A DNA stretch of 64,000 nucleotides, taken from Candidatus Gastranaerophilales bacterium (lineage in GTDB: Bacteria > Cyanobacteriota > Vampirovibrionia > Gastranaerophilales > Gastranaerophilaceae). The stretch spans positions 1 to 64,000 of the forward strand of contig CALUYE010000006.1 in assembly GCA_944324945.1 (NCBI GenBank), written 5' to 3'. The notes beneath the pieces were generated by a model. That model saw nothing but the letters and a program-made list of their open reading frames with translations. It was not told the DNA's origin and ran no database searches. The translations under genes and the position numbers were made by a program. Below are positions 44,216 through 53,247 of this stretch, piece after piece. Position 1 is the stretch's first letter, and every line of letters begins with the position of its first letter.

Positions 44216-44648
44216 TTCTTAATTCCTTAAAATAATTTTTTAACAGCGCACATCCTTCTTCTTCCAAAATTCCTCCCTTAATATTTATTTTCGAATTTGC
44301 GATTTGAGCTAAATTAATTCTTCCTCCAAAAGCGCCATAGTTAATATCATAAGAAGAAAAATAAACATTTTTTATTTTAGAATTTATAATCGCCCATGCG
44401 CACATAGGACAAGGTTCGAGAGTAACATAAATATCGCAGTCATTAAGCCTTAAAGAATTCAATTTTTTATTTGCATCATTTAGAGCCAATATTTCAGCGT
44501 GTGCCGTTATAAGATTTTTTTCTTCTCTTTTGTTTGTTTTAATTGATATTATTTCATTATTTTTTGTAATTATTGCACAAACAGGAATATCTTTTTTAAT
44601 TTTTCGAGCTTTATTAAGCGCAAGCTCCATTACTTTTTTATTTAACAT
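44196..44648 (-). CDS. tadA: tRNA adenosine deaminase (TadA-like)
   Basis: A 150-residue zinc deaminase. HAEILALND supplies the His ligand and catalytic Glu; EPCPMCAWAII supplies the two Cys ligands. It converts A34 of tRNA-Arg(ACG) to inosine. The second motif has AWA where most TadA proteins have AGA, so a related nucleoside deaminase is an alternative. It overlaps the kinase gene by 11 nt and the DUF2400 gene by 20 nt. Confidence 0.8.
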   Translation of the reverse strand: MLNKKVMELALNKARKIKKDIPVCAIITKNNEIISIKTNKREEKNLITAHAEILALNDANKKLNSLRLNDCDIYVTLEPCPMCAWAIINSKIKNVYFSSYDINYGAFGGRINLAQIANSKINIKGGILEEEGCALLKNYFKELRNETTSG

Positions 44649-46275
44649 AATCTTTGAATTTTAACGTCATTATAAATTCATCACTGCATTCTAAATCTAT
44701 ATCTATATTCATAGCACCTGCAAGCCCTTTAACAATATACAATCCAAGTCCTGTACCTCTTGTTGTTCTTGTAAGGGTAGAATCAACTCTTATGAATTTA
44801 TCAAATAACTTTTCTTTCATTTTTGGAGTTATTTTTTCACATTTATTTATCACTTTTAATACGGGCATATTATCTTCAATATCAATATTTATCCTAACAG
44901 GCGCTTTATCAAGGCTGTATTTTTGAGCGTTATCCATGATATTAATCAAAATTTGTTCAAGTCTGTATTCATCAACCCACACATAAGGTATATTTGATTT
45001 TACATCTAAAATAAAAGGAATATCGTCCTTATTTAAATATTCCATAACTTTTTGAACCGATTCAATTAAATCAACTTCTGCTATATCAAACTTCATACTC
45101 ATTGAATCAAGCTCAGGGATAACAAGTAAATCCTCAACCATTTTAGACAATCTTTGCGCTTGTTCTTTTATAATTTTTAAAGATTTTATTCTTGTTTCGT
45201 TATCAAGCACAATATCATGTCTTAACAATCTTGAAGTATAGCCTATAATGCTTGTTAGAGGGGTTCTGAATTCATGACTTGTAGAATTTATTAAATTTTC
45301 TCTATATTCATTCAACTGCTTTAATTCTTTATTTTTCTTTTTTAAGTCTCTATATGAAACATCAATTTTATTTGCCATGTAGTTAAATTCTTTAGCTAAA
45401 AATATGGTTTCATGTGGCGTAAAGGCGTTTTTGATTAAATGAATTTTTTTAGCGTAATTACCTTTTGAAATGGCTGTAATTGCTTTAAAAAGTTGCCTTA
45501 TGTTGATATAAAGGTAATATGAATATAAACTTACGATTATAATAATTGAAAGTGCCGCAAGTAAAAGCGAAAGTATGATTTTATAGCGGGCTTTATTTAT
45601 TGTATTTTTTGTAATTTTTTTTGTAGTATCAACAATTACAACCCAGGAAGAATTATGAATTTTAGAATAGGCTTTAGGAGTATTTTTAACATCTCCAAAC
45701 AATCCTGATTTTTCTTTTTTATTATAATCAAACCCTTTTAATTCATCGTCAATTTGAAGCGCTTTAGTATTTGATGTTATTAATTCTTTTGTGGTGCCGT
45801 CTATTATAAATATATTTCTTCCGCGAAGATTTTCGTCTTTAAAAAGCTCATTTATAATATTTATTCTGATATCTCCCGCAAGATAATAATGTTTATCTAT
45901 TGGAGAATACAATGTTATATAATCTTCTTTAATTTTTGTCTTAGGATTGGGAAGTTTTGCTTTTTCAATAACTTCAAGATTTTTAAAGAGTTTTGTTTTA
46001 TCCTCAATATCGTTAAAATATTGAATTTTAGACATTGTAGCGGGAATATAATTAAATCCTGATGCCATCTGGTTTAATTGCGCCTGGCTGAATTCTATAT
46101 ATTTTTCCGTAGAATCCGCAATAAATTCAGCCATTAAAGATGCGTTCGCAGCAAGCTCTTTTCTTACCGATTGTTGTGATACGTTTGAAATTATTATCCC
46201 GATTGTAATAAAAGGAATTAAAACCGCAACAACAAGAACTATTGAAATTTGTTCTATTATTTTAAAATGCTTCAT
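44638..46275 (-). CDS. Sensor histidine kinase with extracytoplasmic domain
   Basis: A 545-residue kinase. The first membrane helix (about 12-32), a periplasmic sensor region (about 33-230; Cache/PAS-like by size), second helix (about 235-258), HAMP, a coiled-coil linker, H-box STSHEFRTPLTS, N-box QILINIMDNAQKYS and G2 GTGLGLYIV follow in order. A TTG 21 nt upstream is possible, but ATG at 46275 has GAAGG before it and follows the response-regulator stop by 1 nt, so this start is preferred. It phosphorylates the adjacent regulator. Confidence 0.9.
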   Translation of the reverse strand: MKHFKIIEQISIVLVVAVLIPFITIGIIISNVSQQSVRKELAANASLMAEFIADSTEKYIEFSQAQLNQMASGFNYIPATMSKIQYFNDIEDKTKLFKNLEVIEKAKLPNPKTKIKEDYITLYSPIDKHYYLAGDIRINIINELFKDENLRGRNIFIIDGTTKELITSNTKALQIDDELKGFDYNKKEKSGLFGDVKNTPKAYSKIHNSSWVVIVDTTKKITKNTINKARYKIILSLLLAALSIIIIVSLYSYYLYINIRQLFKAITAISKGNYAKKIHLIKNAFTPHETIFLAKEFNYMANKIDVSYRDLKKKNKELKQLNEYRENLINSTSHEFRTPLTSIIGYTSRLLRHDIVLDNETRIKSLKIIKEQAQRLSKMVEDLLVIPELDSMSMKFDIAEVDLIESVQKVMEYLNKDDIPFILDVKSNIPYVWVDEYRLEQILINIMDNAQKYSLDKAPVRINIDIEDNMPVLKVINKCEKITPKMKEKLFDKFIRVDSTLTRTTRGTGLGLYIVKGLAGAMNIDIDLECSDEFIMTLKFKDYVK

Positions 46276-46276
46276 T

Positions 46277-46993
46277 TTAACCTTCAACACTTCCAAAAGG
46301 AGTTAATTTATATCCGACATTTACAACCGTGTGCAAATATTTAGGATTTCTTACATTTTGTTCGATTTTTTGTCTTAAGCCGCCCACATGGACTCTGACC
46401 ATTCTAACATCTTCATTTGAATCATATCCCCAAACTTCATCCAATAATACTGCTAAGCTTACAGGAGTATTTATATGCTGCATTAAACAATATAAAATTT
46501 CAAACTCGGTAGGGGTCAATTTTACTTTTTTATCTAAAATAACCGCTTCTAAACTATCGGGTAAAATTTCAATATCGCCCGCTCTTAAAACTTCTTTTGT
46601 ATTTTGATTTTGGCTTGTCTCTCCACGCCTTAAAAGCGCTCTTATTCTAAGCAAAACTTCCTGAATTTCAAACGGTTTTATTAAATAGTCATCCGCACCG
46701 CAGTTGAACCCTTGCGTTTTATCTTCAATTGTTCCTTTTGCGGTCAAAAGAAGTATCGGAACATTTGGTTTTGCAAGACGAATGTTTTTACATACCTCAT
46801 ACCCGCTCATTTTAGGCATCATAACATCAAGCAGAATTAAATCATAATTATTTTCAAGGGCTTTGTTTAAACCTTCGGCTCCGTCTTGCGCGGAATCAAC
46901 AATATAACCGCTTTGAGCAATATCAAAAGTTAATAATTCTCTTATTTCACTGTCATCATCTACTATTAAAAGTCTTTTATTAATTTTTTGCAT
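46277..46993 (-). CDS. OmpR-family response regulator
   Basis: A 238-residue regulator. The receiver domain has the acidic pair in LIVDDDSEIREL, phospho-Asp in LILLDVMMPKMSG, Thr/Ser in LLLTAKG and Lys in LIKPFEIQ. The winged-helix domain (about 135-235, LTPTEFEILYCL, DVRMVRVHVGGLRQKIE) is OmpR/PhoB-type. It follows nfeD at zero distance and precedes the kinase by 1 nt. Confidence 0.94.
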   Translation of the reverse strand: MQKINKRLLIVDDDSEIRELLTFDIAQSGYIVDSAQDGAEGLNKALENNYDLILLDVMMPKMSGYEVCKNIRLAKPNVPILLLTAKGTIEDKTQGFNCGADDYLIKPFEIQEVLLRIRALLRRGETSQNQNTKEVLRAGDIEILPDSLEAVILDKKVKLTPTEFEILYCLMQHINTPVSLAVLLDEVWGYDSNEDVRMVRVHVGGLRQKIEQNVRNPKYLHTVVNVGYKLTPFGSVEG

Positions 46994-47433
46994 TACTTTA
47001 CTACCTTAACATTTAAAATCATATTTTCTCTTGAAACTATTTCAACTTTTGCGCCTGCTTTAATTTCTTTATCATCAATACTTTTTGCGCTCCAGGTCTC
47101 GGAATTATTTAATTTAACAGCCCCGATACCGTCTATTGAAAGAGTTTTACCTATATCTTTTACAACGATTGCTGTTTTATCACTAAAATCAGCAAACGAA
47201 GTAAGTTTTTTTAAGTCCGATTTTTCTTTTTTAAATATTGATTTAATAAGAAAATAAAAAATTATACTGAAAACCAAAAAAGACAATATCTGTATTTTAT
47301 AATCCGAAGGGAATTTATAGGCAATTATTGCACCAAACATAAAAGAACATGCACAGGTAAGTTTAATTATGTTTGTTTTTTTAAAATCCCAAAATAAGAA
47401 AATAAAACTAACTACTGCCCAGAATATATACAC
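46993..47433 (-). CDS. NfeD-like membrane protein
   Basis: About 146 residues with membrane helices at roughly 3-17, 26-40 and 50-68, then an OB-fold domain (FSDKTAIVVKDIGKTLSIDG, GAVKLNNSETWSAKS, AGAKVEIVSREN) typical of NfeD partners of SPFH proteins. A longer reading from a TTG at 47460 is impossible because that codon overlaps the -10 box and lies upstream of the predicted transcript start. GTG at 47433 with AAGG 8 nt upstream is preferred. No SPFH gene is next to it. Confidence 0.75.
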   Translation of the reverse strand: MYIFWAVVSFIFLFWDFKKTNIIKLTCACSFMFGAIIAYKFPSDYKIQILSFLVFSIIFYFLIKSIFKKEKSDLKKLTSFADFSDKTAIVVKDIGKTLSIDGIGAVKLNNSETWSAKSIDDKEIKAGAKVEIVSRENMILNVKVVK

Positions 47434-47459
47434 ATCAATAACCTTATAGCTTATAAACA

Positions 47460-47488
47460 ATTATAGATTTTTAAATTTTTACTGTCAA
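47460..47488 (-). promoter_or_regulatory. Full-consensus sigma-70 promoter of nfeD operon
   Basis: TTGACA (47483-47488), a 17-bp spacer and TATAAT (47460-47465) match the consensus exactly. The predicted start is near 47453. It should drive nfeD, the response regulator, the kinase, tadA and the DUF2400 gene as one strong operon. Confidence 0.85.
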
Positions 47489-47517
47489 TTAAAGGTAAAT
47501 AAATTTAACAGCAATTC

Positions 47518-48321
47518 TTATTTTTTAGAGCTTTTAATAAAATCCACGATAACAATTTCGGGTTTACAATTTAATCTCAAAGGTAAGCCGCTCATCCCTA
47601 AGCCCTTTGAGATTATCATTTTATTTTGAGTTTTTGAAATCAAACCTGATGCAAATTCAGCACCAAATTTTGAACCTACAAACAAAGGAGGCGAAAAAGG
47701 AAGGATAAATTGCCCTCCGTGCGTGTGCCCCGCTAAGATTAAATTTGTTTCATCCATGATGTTATAATATACATCAGGGTTGTGGCTTATGACGATTCTG
47801 GGGGTTGAAGTTCTTCTAAAGGCAATTGCCGTATTGGGGTTTCTGGTTGTTTTGTCAACAAGCCCTATTATATCAATATATCGCCTCTTTTTAATAATTC
47901 TCACGTTCTGATCTTCGAGGACTCTGATACCGTTGCTTTGAAGCTCCGTTTTAATTTTTTGCGGATCACACTTTTGATCGGCATCCCCTAAAACAGCATA
48001 AATAGGCACTTTTGCCTGCTGTAATTTAGTCGCAAAAATATACATATTCATTAAATTTCGAGGATTTGAGCTGTTTGTATAATCACCGCCTAAAAATATC
48101 AGATCAGGCGTTTGCTGTGCCGTCATTTGAGCAATTTTGTTTAATTTTTTGTAATCTCTTTTCTTAAAATGAAAATCCGTTAAAAATGCTATCCTGATTC
48201 CTTGAAGCTGATTGTCCTCGATTGAATAATGAGTAATTTTGAAATCATTTGGCTCAATAATTGCAGACTGAACAAAGAGCCAAATTAAACATAAGACTAT
48301 TGCTAAGTTTGTTTTACTCAT
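47518..48321 (-). CDS. YkuE-like metallophosphoesterase
   Basis: A 267-residue calcineurin-type phosphoesterase with an N-terminal membrane segment or signal anchor (about 3-20). Metal-binding motifs are LTDFHFKKRD, FLGGDYTN, VLGDAD, ISHNPD and LAGHTHGGQF. The family includes YkuE and the lipid pyrophosphatase LpxG/LpxH relatives, so action on a membrane substrate is likely. TGT-TAAAAT (hexamer 48328-48333) lies exactly 6 bp before ATG with no Shine-Dalgarno: predicted leaderless mRNA. Confidence 0.88.
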   Translation of the reverse strand: MSKTNLAIVLCLIWLFVQSAIIEPNDFKITHYSIEDNQLQGIRIAFLTDFHFKKRDYKKLNKIAQMTAQQTPDLIFLGGDYTNSSNPRNLMNMYIFATKLQQAKVPIYAVLGDADQKCDPQKIKTELQSNGIRVLEDQNVRIIKKRRYIDIIGLVDKTTRNPNTAIAFRRTSTPRIVISHNPDVYYNIMDETNLILAGHTHGGQFILPFSPPLFVGSKFGAEFASGLISKTQNKMIISKGLGMSGLPLRLNCKPEIVIVDFIKSSKK

Positions 48322-48423
48322 AAAAAAATTTTAACATTTTATTAAAATAAAATACATATATGATTTAAAAATCATTAAAATTACGTATAATTTGACTATA
48401 GTCTTGAATATAGGGTTTTTTAA

Positions 48424-49674
48424 ATGGACAAAACAGACACAATTCAGAGAAATTTATTTGAAAAATTTGCAATAAACGAACAAAATCCAAAATGGGAAGA
48501 ATCCATTGCGCGGCTTGCACCTTTGATTAATAAACCCTATGAAATCCGCTCCCCTTTTGAAAGAGATGCAACAAGAATTCTTCACTCAAGCGCCTATCGA
48601 AGATTAAAACACAAAACCCAGGTATTTTTTGCAACAAACAATGACCATGTCTGCACAAGAATCGAACATGTAAACCATGTTGCAAGCATATCAAAAACAA
48701 TAGCTTCGGCTCTTGGGTTAAATATTGCGCTAACAGAAGCAATCGCACTCGGACACGACCTCGGGCACAGTCCTTTTGGTCATCACGGCGAAAAAATTAT
48801 TGAAAGAATAATGGAAAAAAACGGCTTTGAGCAAAAATTCTGGCACGAAAAAAATTCTCTTCGCTTTATTGACTATATTGAAACCCTGCCTAACTATTCA
48901 GGATTCAAAGATAATCTTAATTTAACCTACGCAACAAGAGACGGAATAGTATGCCATTGCGGAGAAGTAAATGAAAACTTTTTAAAACCGAGAGAGGAAT
49001 ATATTGACTTAGAAAAAATCGAAAAAGGAAAATATATGCCTTTCACATACGAAGGCTGCATTGTTAAAATTTCCGATAAAATCGCCTATCTTGGACGCGA
49101 TATACAGGATGCGTATAATTACGGTTTTTTTGATAAAGAAGATATGATAACCTTAAAACAAATCGCACAGGAAGTAATGAAAAAGAAAATCAAATTTAAA
49201 GATGTAAATACTTCATCTTTGATTCACGAATTTATAACAAATTTATGCATTCATTCAAACCCTTATGACGGCATAACTTTTTCAAAAGAACACTACGATA
49301 TGATGAATAAAATTAAAAAATTCAACTATCAAAAAATTTATTCAAACAAAAGATTTAAACCTTTTATGGAGTACGCTAAACTTGTAATTAACGCAATTTT
49401 TGATTTTCTTCTTGATAATTATAAAGGTTATAACACAATCTATAAGCTTTCTAAATATGCAAAATATTATCCGACTTCCGTGTATGATTTTTCAGACTGG
49501 CTTATCAAATATTCAAATATTGATGAAAAATTACACAAATTAAGAAGGTATAAAAACAGAATAATTTACAACATTGAAAACCCGCAAGACTATAAACAGG
49601 CTATAATAGACTATATTTCAGGCATGAGCGATAATTACGCAATTAAAGTTTATTGTGAATTAATCGAATTCTAA
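48424..49674 (+). CDS. dgt: dGTP triphosphohydrolase-like HD enzyme
   Basis: A 416-residue HD-domain enzyme. The start HSSAYRRLKHKTQVF, then CTRIEHVNHVASISKTIA and ALGHDLGHSPFGHHGE, carry the metal-binding His/Asp residues of the Dgt family. It hydrolyses dNTPs to nucleoside and triphosphate. The C-terminal 150 residues are helical. An AGGG lies about 10 nt before ATG. It stands between two divergent/convergent single genes. Confidence 0.9.
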   Translation: MDKTDTIQRNLFEKFAINEQNPKWEESIARLAPLINKPYEIRSPFERDATRILHSSAYRRLKHKTQVFFATNNDHVCTRIEHVNHVASISKTIASALGLNIALTEAIALGHDLGHSPFGHHGEKIIERIMEKNGFEQKFWHEKNSLRFIDYIETLPNYSGFKDNLNLTYATRDGIVCHCGEVNENFLKPREEYIDLEKIEKGKYMPFTYEGCIVKISDKIAYLGRDIQDAYNYGFFDKEDMITLKQIAQEVMKKKIKFKDVNTSSLIHEFITNLCIHSNPYDGITFSKEHYDMMNKIKKFNYQKIYSNKRFKPFMEYAKLVINAIFDFLLDNYKGYNTIYKLSKYAKYYPTSVYDFSDWLIKYSNIDEKLHKLRRYKNRIIYNIENPQDYKQAIIDYISGMSDNYAIKVYCELIEF

Positions 49675-49706
49675 GCAATTTTATTTTTCAGGCGTTTTAT
49701 ATTACT

Positions 49707-50294
49707 ATGAAGTTAAATAATATCAATCCCCTTAATTTTCAAAAAAGACTTGTTGCAAAAGTAAAAGGCGAAAAAGAAGATTCAAAAGAATATAAAATAT
49801 ACCGTCTTGATAAAAAAGACAGAAACTATATAACCGATGTCATAAACGATTGGCAGGGCGGGATGTTTTTTATGGATGTTCTTGATGATTTAGAATCAAA
49901 TAAAGACGAATACCAGATTTATGTTCTTGAAGATAATAAAAAGCACTGTCTTTCATACGCCGAAATATCCACAAAATCACCTTATTTTAATCAGTTATTA
50001 TTTATTGAAACAAAGCCCTCTCTTTCATATAAAAATAAAGAAAGAAAAACAAAATACGCAGGCGAAACCATGCTTTCGTTTTTATTGGGGCTAACCAAAG
50101 CAACATCAAAAGATAAGCACTTTGAAGTACCCCATACGCTTAGTACTTCGTATTCTTTTTATGTTGATAAATGCGGATTTAAAAATCACGAAGGCAAAAG
50201 CAAAATGCTTGTTTATAAACCAAGAGAAGAATTTGATTCGCTAATCGAACAAAATAAAAACCACACAGGTTCAAAAATTGAAATTCTTATATAA
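49707..50294 (+). CDS. GNAT-like hypothetical protein
   Basis: A 195-residue protein. The segment YAGETMLSFLLGLTKATSKDKHFEVP, then SYSFYVDKCGF, follows the pattern of GNAT acetyltransferases (acetyl-CoA-binding helix, then the FY-x-K-x-GF turn), while the N-terminus (INPLNFQKRLVAKVKG) resembles many small lineage proteins. The usual R/Q-x-x-G-x-G/A is degenerate (TKYAGETM), so activity is uncertain. No Shine-Dalgarno is visible. The gene overlaps bioA by 8 nt at the 3' end. Confidence 0.62.
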   Translation: MKLNNINPLNFQKRLVAKVKGEKEDSKEYKIYRLDKKDRNYITDVINDWQGGMFFMDVLDDLESNKDEYQIYVLEDNKKHCLSYAEISTKSPYFNQLLFIETKPSLSYKNKERKTKYAGETMLSFLLGLTKATSKDKHFEVPHTLSTSYSFYVDKCGFKNHEGKSKMLVYKPREEFDSLIEQNKNHTGSKIEILI

Positions 50295-51654
50295 AATTAT
50301 TTTCCTTTAAAACTTCAATTGTGCATTCTTTTGCAACTTTTACAACAAAATCCATGTCTTCTTTTTCAATAATTAAAGGAGGATTAAAATATATAACATC
50401 TCCCAAAGGACGCAATAAAACACCCTTTTTAAGAGCTTTTTTATATATTTGATAGCCTATTCTTAATTTTGAATCAAAGTGGATTTTTTTATTTTTGTCA
50501 TAGACAAGCTCAATTGCATTAATTAAACCAATAGAGCGGACTTCGCCCGTATTATTTAAATTCAAAAAACTTTCCTTGATTAAAGAATTAAAATAAGGCG
50601 TAACCTCTCTTAAATGTTTTTGAATTTCACCCGTTTCAAGAATATCTAAAACGGCAAGCGCACAGGCTGCTCCTAAGGGGTTGCCTGAATATGTATGAGA
50701 GTGCATAAAAGCTTTATGTTTTATATAATCATCATAAAAAGCGCTATATATTTTATTTGTGGTTGCAACAAGCGCAAAAGGCATATAGCCCCCGGTTAAA
50801 CCTTTTGAAAGACACATTATATCAGGAGAAATATTTGCATGGTTTGAAGCAAACATTTTACCCGTTCTATAAAATCCCGTTGCGATTTCATCCGCAATTA
50901 AATGAACATCGTATTCATCACAAAGCTCTCTTAATTTTTTTAAATACAAAGGAGGATATATCCTCATGCCGGCAGACCCCTGCAATAAAGGTTCAACAAG
51001 TATAGCGCAGGATTCAGACGCATGGCGCTTAAATGAATCTTTAGCATATTCAAAACATTCGCACTCGCAATTGTCTCTTGATTTATTAAACGGACAATGA
51101 TAACAATCAGGCGCTTTAATGTGAATTACATCCATTAAGATGGGTTTATATATTTTTGTATATAAATCACAAGCACCCGCAGAAAGCGCGCCTATTGTTT
51201 CCCCATGGTAGCCTTCCGATAATGCCATGAATTTGATTTTTTTGGTTTTACCTGTCTGTTGAAAATATTGAAAACTCATCTTCATTGCCATTTCAACAGC
51301 GCTTGAGCCGTTATCGGAATAATTGAACTTTTCTAAACCCGAGGGCAATAGTTTTGCAAGCCTCATGGATAGTTCTATTATTCCTTTATGCGAGAAATTG
51401 GCAAAAATAACATGTTCTAACTTTTCTGCCTGCTTTTTTAAAGCATCGGATATTTTAGGATTACAATGCCCCAATAAATTGCACCACCAGGATGAAACAA
51501 CATCTTTATAACATTTATTGTTTATATCATAAAGATTAATCCCTTTAGCATAATCAATTACAATCGGCGGTAATTGTTCGTAATCTTTCATCTGTGAACA
51601 TGGATGCCAGATATATTTTAAATCTTCTTTTTGCCAGTCAATAATATTTTCCAT
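50287..51654 (-). CDS. bioA: Adenosylmethionine-8-amino-7-oxononanoate aminotransferase
   Basis: A 455-residue class III PLP aminotransferase. Family marks are YIWHPCSQMKDYE at the start, SSWWCNLLGHCNP, DNGSSAVEMAMKMSFQY, LIADEIATGFYRTGKMFA and the PLP Lys in CLSKGLTGGYMP. It makes 7,8-diaminopelargonate for biotin. No other bio gene is in the window. TGT-TAAAAT (51661-51666) is exactly 6 bp before ATG with no ribosome site: predicted leaderless. The intergenic gap to divergent maf is 44 bp. Confidence 0.92.
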   Translation of the reverse strand: MENIIDWQKEDLKYIWHPCSQMKDYEQLPPIVIDYAKGINLYDINNKCYKDVVSSWWCNLLGHCNPKISDALKKQAEKLEHVIFANFSHKGIIELSMRLAKLLPSGLEKFNYSDNGSSAVEMAMKMSFQYFQQTGKTKKIKFMALSEGYHGETIGALSAGACDLYTKIYKPILMDVIHIKAPDCYHCPFNKSRDNCECECFEYAKDSFKRHASESCAILVEPLLQGSAGMRIYPPLYLKKLRELCDEYDVHLIADEIATGFYRTGKMFASNHANISPDIMCLSKGLTGGYMPFALVATTNKIYSAFYDDYIKHKAFMHSHTYSGNPLGAACALAVLDILETGEIQKHLREVTPYFNSLIKESFLNLNNTGEVRSIGLINAIELVYDKNKKIHFDSKLRIGYQIYKKALKKGVLLRPLGDVIYFNPPLIIEKEDMDFVVKVAKECTIEVLKENNFI

Positions 51655-51660
51655 AAGTTG

Positions 51661-51698
51661 ATTTTAACACTTCAAGATTTTTATATTATAATTTTTGC
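51661..51698. promoter_or_regulatory. Divergent overlapping promoters of bioA and maf
   Basis: maf has TTAACA (51664-51669), 17 bp and TATAAT (51687-51692), with ATG 6 bp further on. The extended -10 of bioA (TGT-TAAAAT, hexamer 51661-51666) overlaps the maf -35. Both start codons are 6 bp from their -10 boxes, so both mRNAs should be leaderless and polymerase binding at one promoter should hinder the other. Confidence 0.7.
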
Positions 51699-52262
51699 AT
51701 GAATTTAATTTTAGCTTCCAATTCTCCAAGAAGAAAAGAAATCTTAAAAAATAACGGCTATAGCTTTGATATAATTCCGTCAAAGTATGATGAACATATT
51801 TCAAATAAAATTTTTTCAACTACGCTTGTTGAAAATTGTGCTTATAATAAAGCCTTTGATGTATATAAAAAATTAAAAAACAAAAATTCAATTATAATAT
51901 CCGCCGACACTGTTGTTGTTTTAAATAATACCATCTTAGGCAAGCCTAAAGATAAAATTGACGCTTTTAATATGCTTCACAGTTTAAGCGATAAGACTCA
52001 TTTTGTTGCAACTTCAATTTGCCTTTTATCGGATAATCAAATTTTAAAAAATACCGATATAACTTATGTTACTTTTAGAAAATTAAACAATGATGAAATT
52101 ATTAATTATATAGAAACGAATAATCCTCTTGATAAAGCGGGAAGCTATGGTATTCAGGATAAAAATTTCGATTTTGCAATTAAAATAAAAGGCGAGCTTG
52201 ATAATGTTATCGGGTTTCCTTTAAAAATGTTTGAAAAGATGCTTACTAGCTTCTGCCTATAA
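51699..52262 (+). CDS. maf: Maf-family nucleotide pyrophosphatase
   Basis: A 187-residue Maf protein. LILASNSPRRKEIL is the signature start, SADTVVVLNNTILGKPKD follows, and AGSYGIQDK completes the active site. Maf proteins hydrolyse non-canonical or modified nucleoside triphosphates (dTTP/UTP or m7GTP type). Overlaps the first of the three paralogues by 17 nt at the 3' end. Confidence 0.92.
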   Translation: MNLILASNSPRRKEILKNNGYSFDIIPSKYDEHISNKIFSTTLVENCAYNKAFDVYKKLKNKNSIIISADTVVVLNNTILGKPKDKIDAFNMLHSLSDKTHFVATSICLLSDNQILKNTDITYVTFRKLNNDEIINYIETNNPLDKAGSYGIQDKNFDFAIKIKGELDNVIGFPLKMFEKMLTSFCL

Positions 52263-53229
52263 ACTTTGCAAAATAATCCGTTTCCATATCCATGTGTGCC
52301 TCGGGATAGCTCGTAATAACATGGTAATTAGCACCATCCGTTCTGCATAAAAGAGTTTGAAAAATTCTCAAAAGCAGCATAGGTTCGCACGAACCACCCC
52401 TGCCTTTTAATTTAAGATTTCTAACTCCCGCATCAATCAGGGTTTGAATTTCTTTTTGGGTGTGCGCAGCGTTATTCATATATCTTATATTTGCGCTTAA
52501 AGTCTTTTTCGGACAGATGAAATCGTAATTAAGTTCTTGGCTGGTATTAAATTTTTCATTAAATTTTATATGCTCAACTGCATAAGCACAGTTTTGAAGA
52601 CATGTTTGATTAATGAGTACTTGAACTCTTGAAATATCATCAATCAAAGATGTATTATTAACAAGCGCAAACTTTGAATATTCCGCACGAAGCGCTACTA
52701 TGTCGTATTCTTTTAAGAGTTTGTTATAAAATTCGCTCTCTTTTTCAATTGTAGGTTCATCAATTCTATCCTGCCCCTGAAAATAAACAACGGGCTTTAT
52801 GACTGATGCTATAACTATTGCATCTTGCTTTTTATTTTTAATATAATCTCTTAATAAATCGCTATACACCATAAATTTAGCATTATATTCAAGCGCAATA
52901 TCTAAAATTAAATTAGCGTATTCATCATCTAAACTCTCGTTTGTAATTTCGGTATTATTAAAAGTTAAAACAGGAGTAGCATTATTACTTTTAACATATT
53001 CAAAAACTTTTGATATTTCTTTTGGAGTTAATTTATCGTATATAACGGGTTTTCTTCCGCCATTCCAGATGGTTGCGGGAGCACCGTAAAAATCCACATT
53101 AAAAGGTTTAAAACCAAGCATTTTACAATAATCCTGAAAAGTTCCCAGAACCGCTTCATACTGAAACAACCCCGGAAGCGCCCAGATTATATTTTCGTTT
53201 TCGTATATATATATGCTCTCATCAGCCAT
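52246..53229 (-). CDS. Tandem-paralogue Cys family, copy 3 (327 aa)
   Basis: The last of three tandem homologues. Shared landmarks: WxLPxxFQY near residue 16, GAPATIWNGGRKP near 50, VLTFNNT near 90, YANLIL near 105, LLKEYDIVALRAEYSK near 170, then INQTCLQNCA, FICPKK and a late DGANY near 300. The IN-x-x-C-x-x-x-C then CP spacing recalls the cluster-binding cysteines of U32 proteins, and the alternating strands suggest a TIM-like barrel. No start peptide or membrane helix. Function unknown. Confidence 0.7.
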   Translation of the reverse strand: MADESIYIYENENIIWALPGLFQYEAVLGTFQDYCKMLGFKPFNVDFYGAPATIWNGGRKPVIYDKLTPKEISKVFEYVKSNNATPVLTFNNTEITNESLDDEYANLILDIALEYNAKFMVYSDLLRDYIKNKKQDAIVIASVIKPVVYFQGQDRIDEPTIEKESEFYNKLLKEYDIVALRAEYSKFALVNNTSLIDDISRVQVLINQTCLQNCAYAVEHIKFNEKFNTSQELNYDFICPKKTLSANIRYMNNAAHTQKEIQTLIDAGVRNLKLKGRGGSCEPMLLLRIFQTLLCRTDGANYHVITSYPEAHMDMETDYFAKFIGRS

Positions 53230-53247
53230 TTATGATTAAACCTTTCT

